Of a DNA stretch of 64,000 nucleotides, positions 54,354-63,080 are shown one piece after another. A program made the position numbers and the translations under genes. Position 1 is the stretch's first letter. Each line of letters starts with the position of its first letter. This stretch comes from Maribellus luteus. GTDB lineage: Bacteria; Bacteroidota; Bacteroidia; Bacteroidales; Prolixibacteraceae. Where the stretch lies: the NCBI RefSeq assembly GCF_003576475.1, contig NZ_QWGR01000005.1, forward strand, positions 1-64,000, given 5' to 3'. The notes beneath the pieces are model-generated. The model ran no database searches and was not told the DNA's origin. It worked only from the letters and a program-made list of their open reading frames with translations.

Positions 54354-57053
54354 TTAATTTATTCTATTAGGTTTTACATTCCAGGCTTTCACCTTCAATT
54401 CCGGTCTTTCGCCTTTTAAATCGACAAGATCGAAATTTGCGGTGTAAACCCGTTCTTCTCCCGGGAATAAAGTTACATAATTATCATTCCAATAAACCGG
54501 CAGAATGGGATCGTCGGTTCCGGGATTCACCAAATCAAAATAAGTAAAGAACGCAATTGATGCCCCCGGATTCCTCACTGTCAAAGTGATATTCCCTTTC
54601 TCATCTTCTTTCTGGTACTTGTAATCGTATTCCAGCTTCACTTCCGGAAGTTTATCCAGTGCCTTGAAATCGGCATAAGCTTTTGGCGGAGTATAGAAGG
54701 GCCAATCCAATTTTTTAGCGGCTTCGTAATCCAGTTCATCTTGTTTCAACGATAACCAGTAGGTGCTGTGATCCACCTCCCGGTTGTCCTGGTCAAAAAC
54801 ATTCAGGCGAAGAAACCAAACCGAAGTCAGCCCTGCGATTTCCGGAAGTTTGTAAATAAATTTCGAGGTGTTGGTGGCCAGATCACCTTTCCATTCGTCG
54901 CTAAAAATCTCTTTGGAGTGAATATCATATGCTGCGATTTTCACCGTCAGGCTATTGGCATCGTTCAAATCTTCGTTGGCCAGGTAAATGTCGTCAAAAC
55001 CGTAGCGATAAATGGCATGAATTGGGTTACAGGCCTTGCGAACGCCGTAAAATGAGCCGTTGGGCTGCAGATAAGTATCGTACAACTGCCAGTATAGTTC
55101 GGGCCAGGCCGAGTTGAGCATCCACTGCACCAAACCTGTACTTTTGGGTTTGTGCGCGATAAAAGCCTCAAACATCGGCCGCATCAGTTCGTAGTTCGAA
55201 ACCTGGCATTTAAAGGCAAATTCTTCCACGCTGCTGGAAGGTCCGTAGCGCTCGTCCATGGCTTTGCGGAAACGGTCGAGCGTGGTAAACGCATTCCGCC
55301 CGGTGTGGTATTCCCAGTATTTTTTATCGATGGGCCAGAGACTTTCTTCGGGCAACATTTTTTTGAGTGAAGACAAAGGCATAACGTTTGGGCCGGGACA
55401 CGTTTCGGTGTTAAAACCGTAAGCGCCGCCCAGTTGTGTATCGGTAAACCAGTAAACCGGTGGTGTGTAAGCGTAAGGGCCTAACATTTTCATGCCGGTG
55501 GGGCCGCTGATCTCGCTAATCAAAGGAACTTCGGCCACAATGTTGTTGTCTTCGGTTCCGGCGCCGCCTGCCGAAGTGATGTACGGCCGCGACGAATCGT
55601 ATTTTTTAAACAGATCGATGTATTTGTATTCCAGCTCCGGAATCGGGAGTTTATCGCTTCCCAGCATCCACACATAAATGGCGGGATGATTGCGCAGCCA
55701 CAACATCTGGTCTTTCCAGTAGGCAGCCAGCAAATTAATGTCTTCAGGCGTAACAGCGCCTCCGTATTTTTCGTGCGTGGGTTTTAGCAGGTATTCCTCC
55801 CATTCCCAATGGCAGTTAAAACCAGCCATCACCAGAATGCCGTATTCATCACACAAATCGTACAGCATTTGCGTTTTGCCCCAGAAACCTTCGCAGCGAA
55901 TGCTGTTCAGGTTCATGTGGCGAATGTATTTCATCTGTGCCTCCACGCTTTCGCGGGTATCCTGCAACAGCAGATCATCCACCCAGCCGCCGCCTTTCAG
56001 CAATACAAATTTGCCGTTGATGGTAAACACCCGGTTTTTATCTTCGTTCAGGTAACTGTCGATTTCGCGAATTCCGTAACGGCTTTCCACTTTGTCCAGC
56101 ACTTTGTTGCCCGCAATAAACTCAACCGACATGTTGTAAAGGTTGGGATCGCCCATTCCGTTGGGCCACCAAAACTTCACGTCTTTTACTGAAAGCTGTG
56201 CAAATTCATCCGAAGTAAACCGACAGGACAGGGTATCTCCGGCAGCGATCTGCACTTTCTTTTCAACCGTTCCGATTCCAAAATCAACCCGAACCAGACC
56301 TTCCACGGGTCTGTCCGACTGGTTTTCGATTTCAGCCTGAATAAAAAGATCGGCGTCTTTCAGGTTCTCCGTGTTTACTTTAGATGAAACAAACGGACTT
56401 CGGATTTTCACGCCTTCGTTCACTTCCAGGAAAACTTCCCTGAAAATGCCCATGTTCCGGTCGCGTGGCAGCGGATTCCAATCCACAAAACCGATAGAAT
56501 ATTCCCCATCGGCATGTTGCCAAAGCTTTAATGCCAGAGTGTTCTCCCCTTCCTGAACATACTCGTCGATAGCAAAAGTGAACATGCGGTAAGCGCCGGC
56601 AAACTCGTCTTTACCCGCCACTTTTTCTCCGTTCACCCAAAGCTCGGCGCGGTAGTTGATTCCGTTAAAACGCAGCGAAATGTGTTTCTTTAAATCGCCG
56701 GCAGAAAGCTGAAAAGCCGAACGAAACCACCAGGGCTTTTTAAACTGCTCGATATCCACGCTTTGCATGTTGATCCCGAAATAAGGATCTTCAATCACGC
56801 CGTAAGTGGCCATGCTCCCCAGCACGGTTCCGGGTACCGAAGCTTGCAGCCACGCATCGTCGGAAAAGCCATTTTCAGAAATACTGCTTTCCTCTACACC
56901 GGCCAGTTTTTCACTCGCCTGCATTTTCCAGCCCGAAGAAAGGTTTTCCACCCGCGAAACCAATTCTTTTTCTGCAGGTGTGCAAGCTGTTATAAAAAAC
57001 ATACCCGCCAGTAAAAGCCTCAAAGTTTTGTGAAAATAATTGCGCTGTTTCAT
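54354..57053 (-). CDS. GH2 lipoprotein, exo-beta-glucosaminidase/endo-beta-mannosidase-like subgroup
   Basis: The 899-residue product has a lipobox at Cys24 (FFITACTP). Sugar-binding and immunoglobulin-like domains (about 30-340) precede a TIM barrel. LLKGGGWVDDLLL and IRHMNLNSIRCEGFWG mark the barrel start. Instead of the usual N-E acid/base motif it has LGSD (Asp467), and the nucleophile is Glu550 in FNTET. These are the features of the CsxA/plant endo-beta-mannosidase subgroup, whose catalytic pair is Asp/Glu. Substrates in that subgroup include GlcN oligomers and the Man-beta-1,4-GlcNAc bond of N-glycan cores. The latter fits the divergent GH92 gene. It heads an operon with ROK and transporter genes (2 bp gap to ROK). 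Confidence 0.9.
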   Translation of the reverse strand: MKQRNYFHKTLRLLLAGMFFITACTPAEKELVSRVENLSSGWKMQASEKLAGVEESSISENGFSDDAWLQASVPGTVLGSMATYGVIEDPYFGINMQSVDIEQFKKPWWFRSAFQLSAGDLKKHISLRFNGINYRAELWVNGEKVAGKDEFAGAYRMFTFAIDEYVQEGENTLALKLWQHADGEYSIGFVDWNPLPRDRNMGIFREVFLEVNEGVKIRSPFVSSKVNTENLKDADLFIQAEIENQSDRPVEGLVRVDFGIGTVEKKVQIAAGDTLSCRFTSDEFAQLSVKDVKFWWPNGMGDPNLYNMSVEFIAGNKVLDKVESRYGIREIDSYLNEDKNRVFTINGKFVLLKGGGWVDDLLLQDTRESVEAQMKYIRHMNLNSIRCEGFWGKTQMLYDLCDEYGILVMAGFNCHWEWEEYLLKPTHEKYGGAVTPEDINLLAAYWKDQMLWLRNHPAIYVWMLGSDKLPIPELEYKYIDLFKKYDSSRPYITSAGGAGTEDNNIVAEVPLISEISGPTGMKMLGPYAYTPPVYWFTDTQLGGAYGFNTETCPGPNVMPLSSLKKMLPEESLWPIDKKYWEYHTGRNAFTTLDRFRKAMDERYGPSSSVEEFAFKCQVSNYELMRPMFEAFIAHKPKSTGLVQWMLNSAWPELYWQLYDTYLQPNGSFYGVRKACNPIHAIYRYGFDDIYLANEDLNDANSLTVKIAAYDIHSKEIFSDEWKGDLATNTSKFIYKLPEIAGLTSVWFLRLNVFDQDNREVDHSTYWLSLKQDELDYEAAKKLDWPFYTPPKAYADFKALDKLPEVKLEYDYKYQKEDEKGNITLTVRNPGASIAFFTYFDLVNPGTDDPILPVYWNDNYVTLFPGEERVYTANFDLVDLKGERPELKVKAWNVKPNRIN

Positions 57054-57417
57054 TTTGTTTTAGGTTGTTCGTTTCATTCGTTTCAGTTCCAACTCATCCT
57101 TTCGTAAGGCAAGAAGCCTGGACTTGTTTTACACTTATTCTTAGTCATATTTCAGGCGCACACGGCAGGCAATGAATGCGTTTATCCTCATTTTCCAGTA
57201 CCGTTGCTTTCGCCTTTTTACTTTTTACTGCTGCTTTGACATTTGGTTATACCCTACGTCTTTTCTTCCACTTCCGGCTAGCTCGATTTGAACAAAGGAA
57301 GCAGGAAAAGCACAAAAAAACTTCTGCTTTTTTATTCATCTTACAACATATATTAACCCTTCGTTTATATTTTATAATGTAAATTCGCCAAAGAGGTTAA
57401 AATTCTAAAAGTAACTT
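57054..57417. promoter_or_regulatory. Divergent promoter region between GH2 and GH92 genes
   Basis: 364 bp with no gene. The right half is AT-rich (TATATTTTATAATG near 57366) and is a likely promoter area for the GH92 operon. The GH2 promoter must be near the left end. GTTAAAATT at 57397 resembles half of the shared 39-bp element, but CGAAGTA is absent at the right spacing. No regulatory gene adjoins. Confidence 0.5.
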
Positions 57418-59820
57418 ATGAACATCCATCTTTCCTTTTCCAATATCCAAATCAGAACTTTGCTGTTGATCTGTTTGCTGGCCACGACCGGTTTCACGGC
57501 TTTTTCGCAGGAAAACACAGCAAAACCCGCCGATTATGTAAATCCATTTTTGGGAACCGATTTCTTCGGACATACTTTTCCCGGGGCTTCGCTCCCCTAT
57601 GCCATGGTTCATGTTAGTCCGGATGTGGGCACCGAAGGCTGGACCCATTGCGCGGGTTATATTTACCAGTCGAGCTCGATCATCGGTTTTAGCCACACGC
57701 ACTGGAGTGGCGTTGGAATGGTAAACGGCGGCGAGGTGCTGCTGATGCCCACTGTGAGCAACGAATTGCAGATACTCCCCGGCACCAAAGAAGATCCGGA
57801 TGCAGGTTATCGCTCACGTTACAGCCACGAAGAGGAAAGCGCATCGCCGGGTTATTATTCGGTCATGCTAAAAGATTACGACATCCAGGCGGAACTAACA
57901 GCTACCCGCCGTGCAGGTTTTCACCGTTATACTTTTCCGGCATCAAAGAATGCACACATTATTCTTGACCTCGGACATCAGATCGGTACTCATTATTCGG
58001 ATGAAAATTCAGAACTAAAAATATTGGATAACAAGCGTATTGAAGGCAAAAAGGCCGCCGGACTGGGGCAGGTTTATTTTGTGGCCGAATTCAGCAAACC
58101 ATTTAAATACTACGGAACTTTTGATGCTTCGTATGTGACACCTGAGTCGGGAGCGAGTTTGTTTCCCTATAAAAATGCCGAAACCGGGCAAAAAGTAGGT
58201 GCTTTTGTGAGTTTCGATACCCAAGCCGGTGAACAGATTCTTGTAAAAGTGGGTATTTCGTACACCTCCGTGGAGGGAGCCCGCAAAAACCTGCAAGCAG
58301 AAATTCCGCACTGGGATTTTGAACAGGTGCGAAACGACGCCCGGGAAATCTGGAACCACGAATTGTCGAAGGTTCAAATTGACGGTGCCAGCGATGATCA
58401 GAAAGAGGTTTTTTACTCGGCCTTGTATCATTCGTTTCTGGCACAATACATTTCGCAGGATGTGGACGGAAAATACCTGGGTTCCGACGGACAAATCCAT
58501 ACGGCCGATGGTTTTGATTTCTACGGATCGTTTTCGTGCTGGGACACCTACCGCTCGCAACACCCGCTGTTAACGCTCACCGCGCCCGAACATGTAAATG
58601 GCTTTATCCGTTCGATTGTGGCCAAAGTGCAGAATTTTAATTGGCTGCCCGCCCAGCATTTTCTGAATGTTTTTGGCGAAGGAATGGTGGGCGATCACCT
58701 CATTCCGGTAATTGTGGATGCCTATATGAAAGGTTTCCGCGACTACGATGTGGAACTTTTGTACAAGGCCATGCGCACCAAAGCCCTGGAAAAGCCCAAG
58801 CCTCCGGTGCGGGAAAACATGGCGCGCGCCGGGTTGGAATATTACATGAAACTGGGCTACACCCCGGTTGACCGCATCACCGAATCGGTTCCGAACACCC
58901 TCGAACTTGCCTACGACGACTGGTGCATTGCCCAACTGGCCAAAGAACTTGGGAAAGACGACGACTACCAGCTGTTTATGCAACGCGCCGGAAACTATGC
59001 AAAACTGTGGGATGCCGAAACCCGTTTTATGCGCCCGAAAAAAGCCGATGGCAACTGGCTCGAAGCGCTGGGAACAAACGAGCAGGAAATCGTAACCGAA
59101 AGCGATCATTCGTATTACAAATATTTTGATCCGCTGCTGGTGGGCCGCCGCCCTAACCGGCATTACACCGAATCCAATGCCTGGCAGTACATTTGGTCGG
59201 TTCAGCACGATGTGCAGGGCCTCATCAACCTGTTTGGGAGTCAGGAAGCTTTCGCTGCCAAACTCGATACTTTCTTTAGCATGAGTCCGCTGATTACGCC
59301 GCCCAAATACGTGGGAGTGGTGGGCACCATCGGGCAGTATGTGCATGGCAACCAGCCCTCGCACCACGTGGCGTATTTGTACAACTATGCCGGCCAGCCC
59401 TGGAAAACACAGGAACGTGTGCGGCAGGTTTGTGAAGAACTGTACCGCCCCGGCCCCGGAGGACTGTGTGGCAACGAGGACATGGGTTCGCTGTCGTCGT
59501 GGTACGTGCTAAGCGCCATGGGACTTTACGCCGTTACACCGGGTCTGCCCGTTTACGTCGTCGGAAGTCCTTTGTTTGGGCAAGCCACGCTTCAAACCGG
59601 GAAAAACAAAACCTTTACCATAAAGGCCGAAAATCAATCGAAAGAAAACAAATACATTCAGTCGGCGACCTTAAACGGCGAAAGTTTTAACCGCACCTGG
59701 ATTTCGCACGAGGAAATTGTAAAAGGTGGCGAACTCATTTTTCAGATGGGACCAACACCCAATAAAAACTGGGGAACCGGAGCCAATGCCGCGCCGCCTT
59801 CGATGTCGGGAGCCAACTAA
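57418..59820 (+). CDS. GH92 alpha-mannosidase
   Basis: The 800-residue product has a signal peptide (TAFSQ). Family signatures are YVNPFLGTDFFGHTFPGASLP near the N-terminus, SHTHWSGVG, the catalytic-region segment ESNAWQY with Glu585, and GPGGLCGNEDMGSLSSWYVL with Glu687/Asp688. GH92 enzymes are calcium-dependent exo-alpha-mannosidases acting by inversion. Glu585 corresponds by motif to the general acid, which is retained, so ordinary alpha-mannoside cleavage is more likely than mannosyl-phosphate cleavage. Linkage preference cannot be read. It is probably periplasmic and is transcribed away from the GH2 gene. Confidence 0.95.
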   Translation: MNIHLSFSNIQIRTLLLICLLATTGFTAFSQENTAKPADYVNPFLGTDFFGHTFPGASLPYAMVHVSPDVGTEGWTHCAGYIYQSSSIIGFSHTHWSGVGMVNGGEVLLMPTVSNELQILPGTKEDPDAGYRSRYSHEEESASPGYYSVMLKDYDIQAELTATRRAGFHRYTFPASKNAHIILDLGHQIGTHYSDENSELKILDNKRIEGKKAAGLGQVYFVAEFSKPFKYYGTFDASYVTPESGASLFPYKNAETGQKVGAFVSFDTQAGEQILVKVGISYTSVEGARKNLQAEIPHWDFEQVRNDAREIWNHELSKVQIDGASDDQKEVFYSALYHSFLAQYISQDVDGKYLGSDGQIHTADGFDFYGSFSCWDTYRSQHPLLTLTAPEHVNGFIRSIVAKVQNFNWLPAQHFLNVFGEGMVGDHLIPVIVDAYMKGFRDYDVELLYKAMRTKALEKPKPPVRENMARAGLEYYMKLGYTPVDRITESVPNTLELAYDDWCIAQLAKELGKDDDYQLFMQRAGNYAKLWDAETRFMRPKKADGNWLEALGTNEQEIVTESDHSYYKYFDPLLVGRRPNRHYTESNAWQYIWSVQHDVQGLINLFGSQEAFAAKLDTFFSMSPLITPPKYVGVVGTIGQYVHGNQPSHHVAYLYNYAGQPWKTQERVRQVCEELYRPGPGGLCGNEDMGSLSSWYVLSAMGLYAVTPGLPVYVVGSPLFGQATLQTGKNKTFTIKAENQSKENKYIQSATLNGESFNRTWISHEEIVKGGELIFQMGPTPNKNWGTGANAAPPSMSGAN

Positions 59821-59862
59821 TCAGAATATTATGTATCTTAAGCACAACTAAACCTTATCGAT

Positions 59863-60768
59863 ATGAAACAAGCAAATCAAAACCGAAGAACTTTTATCCG
59901 CAACCTGTCGTTGATCGCCGGAGCCAGTGCACTGCCCGGAAGCCTGCTGGCAGCCTGTAATCCCGTGCAGGGAGCGCAAATGAAACTGGGCCTGGTCACT
60001 TACCTCTGGGCCAAAGACTGGGACATTCCGACCATTATCCGGAATTGTACCGAAGCACAAATCGGAGGTGTTGAATTGCGCGTGGAGCATGCCCACGGAG
60101 TAACGCTCGATCTTACCGCGGCACAACGCGCCGAAGTAAAAAAACAGTTTGCCGACAGCCCGGTGGAAATTATAGGAATGGGCACCAACCAGGATTATCA
60201 CTCACCCGATCCGGCCAAGCTGAAGGAGTCGGTAGAAACCACCAAACAGTGGCTGCAACTGAGCAAAGACATTGGTGGCTCGGGGGTAAAAGTAAAACCC
60301 AACGCTTTTCCGGAAGGTGTGCCGCACGAAAAAACCATTGAGCAAATCGGTAAGGCGCTCAACGAGCTGGGACAATATGCCCTCGACCTAGGACAAGTGA
60401 TCCGGCTCGAAGTACACGGCCGCGAAACGCAGCTTTTGCCCAATATCAAAGCTATGATGGATTACGTGGATAACAAAGGCACGGGCGTTTGCTGGAACTG
60501 TAACCCCGAAGACCTTGCCGGACAGGGACTCGAATACAACTTTAACCTGGTGAAAGACCGCTTTTCTGATATCTGCCATGTGCGCGAGATGAACGAAGGA
60601 GATTATCCCTACCAGGAGCTGATGAACCTGTTTGTGAAAATGGATTACCCGGGATGGATCCTGCTCGAATGCCGCACCGACCCGGCTGACAAGGTAGCCG
60701 CCCTGAAAGAACAGCGACGTGTTTGGCTTGATATGATTGCGAAGGCAAAGGAAGGACTGAAGGACTGA
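59863..60768 (+). CDS. Tat-exported sugar isomerase/epimerase (xylose-isomerase-like TIM barrel)
   Basis: The 301-residue product has a twin-arginine signal (NRRTFIRNLSL) with a lipobox-like LLAAC. The xylose-isomerase-like TIM barrel of the AP-endonuclease 2 family follows, with metal-ligand motifs such as GGVELRVEHAHG, RLEVHG and VCWNCNP. Exported members occur beside Gfo/Idh and DUF1080 proteins in 3-keto-glycoside loci, where they act as lyases or epimerases. It follows GH92 by 42 bp. Its stop codon lies inside the first unit of a repeat (GGACTGAAGGACTGA), so the last residues KEGLKD are repeat-encoded. Confidence 0.88.
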   Translation: MKQANQNRRTFIRNLSLIAGASALPGSLLAACNPVQGAQMKLGLVTYLWAKDWDIPTIIRNCTEAQIGGVELRVEHAHGVTLDLTAAQRAEVKKQFADSPVEIIGMGTNQDYHSPDPAKLKESVETTKQWLQLSKDIGGSGVKVKPNAFPEGVPHEKTIEQIGKALNELGQYALDLGQVIRLEVHGRETQLLPNIKAMMDYVDNKGTGVCWNCNPEDLAGQGLEYNFNLVKDRFSDICHVREMNEGDYPYQELMNLFVKMDYPGWILLECRTDPADKVAALKEQRRVWLDMIAKAKEGLKD

Positions 60769-61155
60769 AGGATTGAGGGATTGAAGGAGAGAGAATGCGT
60801 GAATGCGTTAATGCTTGAATACTAAGATTAGCTGCGAGCTGTGAGCTGCTAGCCACGAGTTTTTTGGAAACATAGTTTCATAGTAACTTTGAACGCTGAA
60901 CTCTGAACTTCGAGCCACTAGCTTTTTCAGCAAAACGGCAATACAGAACAACAAAGGACTGAGGGATTTACCTGGTGAAGGATTGAGGGATTGAGGAAAA
61001 TGCTGGAATGCTGGAATTAGCAGGGAGCGATGTGCTGCTGCGAGCTTTTCGGGAACATAGTTTCATGGCAACTTTGAACGCTGAACGCTGAACTCTGAAC
61101 TTCGAGCCGCGAGCTTTTTCGGCAAAACGGCAACACAGTAACACGGCAATACAGC
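60749..61155. repeat. Composite simple-sequence repeat, two tandem copies
   Basis: Two copies of a roughly 200-bp composite unit occur in the same module order. The modules are: GGACTGAAGGATTGAGGG; GAATGCTGGAATGC-like; GCTGCGAGCT-like; a block ATAGTTTCAT...CTGAACTTCGAGCC (60866-60916 and 61052-61108); AGCTTTTTCGGCAAAACGGC; and CACGGCAATACAGCAACAC. No frame in it looks coding. A related, more degenerate array lies at 62233-62745. It surrounds the ZnuA-like gene. Confidence 0.75.
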
Positions 61156-61353
61156 AACACAGCAATACGGCAACACTGCCACAAAACCCGAGTCAAAAAC
61201 AGACAGTTTTACAAAGCCGCAATCTTTTTTATGTTTATTTTTAGGTCGCGCAAAAAACGAGGGGTCTTGGATATGTAAATGCCACAATGCAAAATATTCA
61301 CGGGCGCACATCACAAATCAGCGTAGATTTAATAAACCAACAAAGTGAAGCAA
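61156..61353. other. Leader upstream of the ZnuA-like gene with an 18-nt conserved block
   Basis: TTTTATGTTTATTTTTAG at 61227-61244 is identical to 62786-62803 upstream of the S41 peptidase gene. Both are followed within about 30 bp by TTGGATATG- or TTGAATACG-like sequence. It could be part of the composite repeat or a shared promoter element. No gene lies here. Confidence 0.5.
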
Positions 61354-62232
61354 ATGCAGGTAAGCACATCCAAAATTTTCATCATCTTTTTAGCACTTTG
61401 CCTTTTTTCGTGTAACTCCAAAAACAACAAAGACACCGAAAAACCGGTAGTAACCGTCAGCATTTTGCCTCAAAAAACATTTGTAGAAACAATTGCCGGA
61501 ACCGACTTCAAAGTAAACGTTTTACTGCCGCCCGGAGCAAGTCCTGCGGCTTTTACTCTTTTACCTTCTCAGCTAAAAGATATCGTTCGTTCAAAAGTAT
61601 GGTTGCGCATCGGGCATATTGGCTTTGAGTATTCGTGGAAAGAAAAAATACAGCAGGCCAACCCGGAAATGAAGGTAGTTGACCTTTCGCAGGGCCTGGA
61701 TTTAATTACACCATCCTCCATAAGCAACACCGGACCGGCAACCGGAAAAGGAGCCAATCCCCACATCTGGATGTCGCCGCCACTGGCCAAACAAATGGCC
61801 CGACGCATTACCGATGAGCTTTCGGCTTTGAATCCCGAGAAAAGTACCGTCTATAACGAAAACTACCGCAAGTTTGCCTCCGAGATCGACCAGCTGGATG
61901 CTGAAATCAGAAGTAAATTAAAGGACTACCAAGGCCGGGAATTCATTATGTTTCACCCGAGCCTTTCGTACTTTGCCCGCGAATACCGGCTTAATGAATA
62001 CTCGCTTGAACCGGGCGGCAAAGAACCAACGCCCCAGCGAATGGCCGAACTGGTGAAACTGGCACAAAAAGAAAACATCCGGGTAATTTATATTCAAAGT
62101 GATATGGACCGCGAACAGGCCCGGGTATTTGCCGAAGAAATCGATGGGGAAGTTGTTGAAATGTGGCCCTTAAACCCAGCCTGGAAAGAAAACCTGCTGG
62201 AAATAACCGACATGCTTATTCATAACTTTTAA
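61354..62232 (+). CDS. ZnuA-like metal ABC transporter substrate-binding lipoprotein
   Basis: The product has 292 residues from the ATG at 61354; a GTG at 61345 is also possible. It has a lipobox (LCLFSCNS) and the ZnuA/TroA cluster-A1 fold: PVVTVSILPQKTFVE at the start, a zinc-ligand region WLRIGHIGFE, NPHIWMSPPLA and FHPSLSYFAREY. Together these provide the three histidines expected for zinc or manganese binding. No ABC permease or ATPase gene adjoins it, so its partners must lie elsewhere. Its stop codon abuts the start of the second repeat array. The link to the phosphoesterases, which need metals, is only suggestive. Confidence 0.9.
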   Translation: MQVSTSKIFIIFLALCLFSCNSKNNKDTEKPVVTVSILPQKTFVETIAGTDFKVNVLLPPGASPAAFTLLPSQLKDIVRSKVWLRIGHIGFEYSWKEKIQQANPEMKVVDLSQGLDLITPSSISNTGPATGKGANPHIWMSPPLAKQMARRITDELSALNPEKSTVYNENYRKFASEIDQLDAEIRSKLKDYQGREFIMFHPSLSYFAREYRLNEYSLEPGGKEPTPQRMAELVKLAQKENIRVIYIQSDMDREQARVFAEEIDGEVVEMWPLNPAWKENLLEITDMLIHNF

Positions 62233-62745
62233 GGACTGAAGGGTTGAGGGACTGAAGGACAGATGGACTGAATGCAGAAATAAGCTGCAAGACACAAGCC
62301 CCAAGCTTAGGGCGATTGGAAAATTGGAAAACTGTTAAATTGCAGAAGAAGCTTTGAGTCGTGAGCTACGAGCAACGAGTAAACACTGAACTCTGAACTA
62401 AAAGCTGCGAGCTGTGAGCCATGAGCTGCGAGTACAACAGCACGGTATCACGGCAATACGCCTGCACTGCAACACCGCTACTGCCTCACCCCCTCCGTCA
62501 TTCCGCCGTCAAAGCCTCCGGAATTCCTCGTCCCCCTTAAAATGGGGACAAATGGGAAGCGCTGTGAGCTGTGCTAAATTGTCAAATTGGAAAAAGCATG
62601 GAGCAAAAAGTACGACACTGAACTTTGAACTCTGAACTTTAAACTGCGAGTTGCGAGCTACAAGCAAAACACAGAAGAACAGCATCACTGCAATACGGCA
62701 ACACGGCCACACTGAACTCTGAACTTTGAACTCTAAACACAAAAC
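62233..62745. repeat. Degenerate composite simple-sequence repeat, second array
   Basis: Starts directly at the ZnuA-like stop codon with GGACTGAAGGGTTGAGGG. It carries scattered copies of the modules seen at 60749-61155 (GAGCTGCGAG, CTGAACTCTGAAC, CACGGCAATACG), including CTGAACTTTGAACTCTGAAC-type tandem units. It is more degenerate than the first array. No gene is evident. Confidence 0.65.
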
Positions 62746-62785
62746 CCTGACCTAAAACATACGTTTCCCCGGTAGCGGGATTCGC

Positions 62786-62803
62786 TTTTATGTTTATTTT
62801 TAG
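62786..62803. repeat. Second copy of the 18-nt block TTTTATGTTTATTTTTAG
   Basis: Identical to 61227-61244. Lies 278 bp before the S41 peptidase start and 41 bp past the degenerate repeat array. Confidence 0.6.
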
Positions 62804-62912
62804 AACACCTTTAAAAAAAAGGCCTTGAATACGCGAATATCACCAACAAGAAATCACGCTTAAGTTACGGCTTCGGATTTCAGAAATTTTAGCGATTCAA
62901 CATAATAGATGA

Positions 62913-62989
62913 TGTTATTCCACCCTATTGGAGGTATAACATTACCTTAAAAAATGAGATAATGAAAATAACATGACTAGTAATGTTAT
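62913..62989. other. Cluster of inverted repeats upstream of the S41 gene
   Basis: ATAACATTAC (62936-62945) and GTAATGTTAT (62980-62989) are perfect 10-nt inverted repeats 34 nt apart. A second pair, GTTATTCCACC and GGAGGTATAAC, overlaps the left arm (9 of 11 paired). GTTATGCGCTAGTTATGGGC follows immediately. It recalls integron attC or mobile-element end structures, but does not fit the attC consensus GTTRRRY. Confidence 0.4.
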
Positions 62990-63080
62990 GCGCTAGTTAT
63001 GGGCAAGTAAAAAACTACATACGTTACTGATTAAGCTTTATTGATTCTATAATGATTAAAAGACCAGAAAAAAACTAAAA

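Noticed and set aside
53395-54357. Plus-strand open frame covering the whole ROK kinase gene
   Set aside because: It mirrors the minus-strand gene, whose ROK motifs are complete; the plus-strand translation is Cys/His/Phe-rich and without known motifs.
58570-59367. Minus-strand open frame of 265 codons opposite GH92
   Set aside because: The GH92 gene is intact with family motifs; this frame has none.
60749-61155. Possible CRISPR array in the repeat-rich stretch
   Set aside because: Repeat units are degenerate, of mixed length and without regular unique spacers; no cas genes are near.
62509-62742. Minus-strand open frames inside the repeat arrays (also near 60968-61314)
   Set aside because: Translations are low-complexity and repeat-derived (LLCC, FKVQ, FSVQ-type runs).
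62980-63005. A true integron attC site
   Set aside because: GTTATGC and GTTATGG do not fit the GTTRRRY core and no integrase gene is visible; kept only as a weak possibility in the findings.
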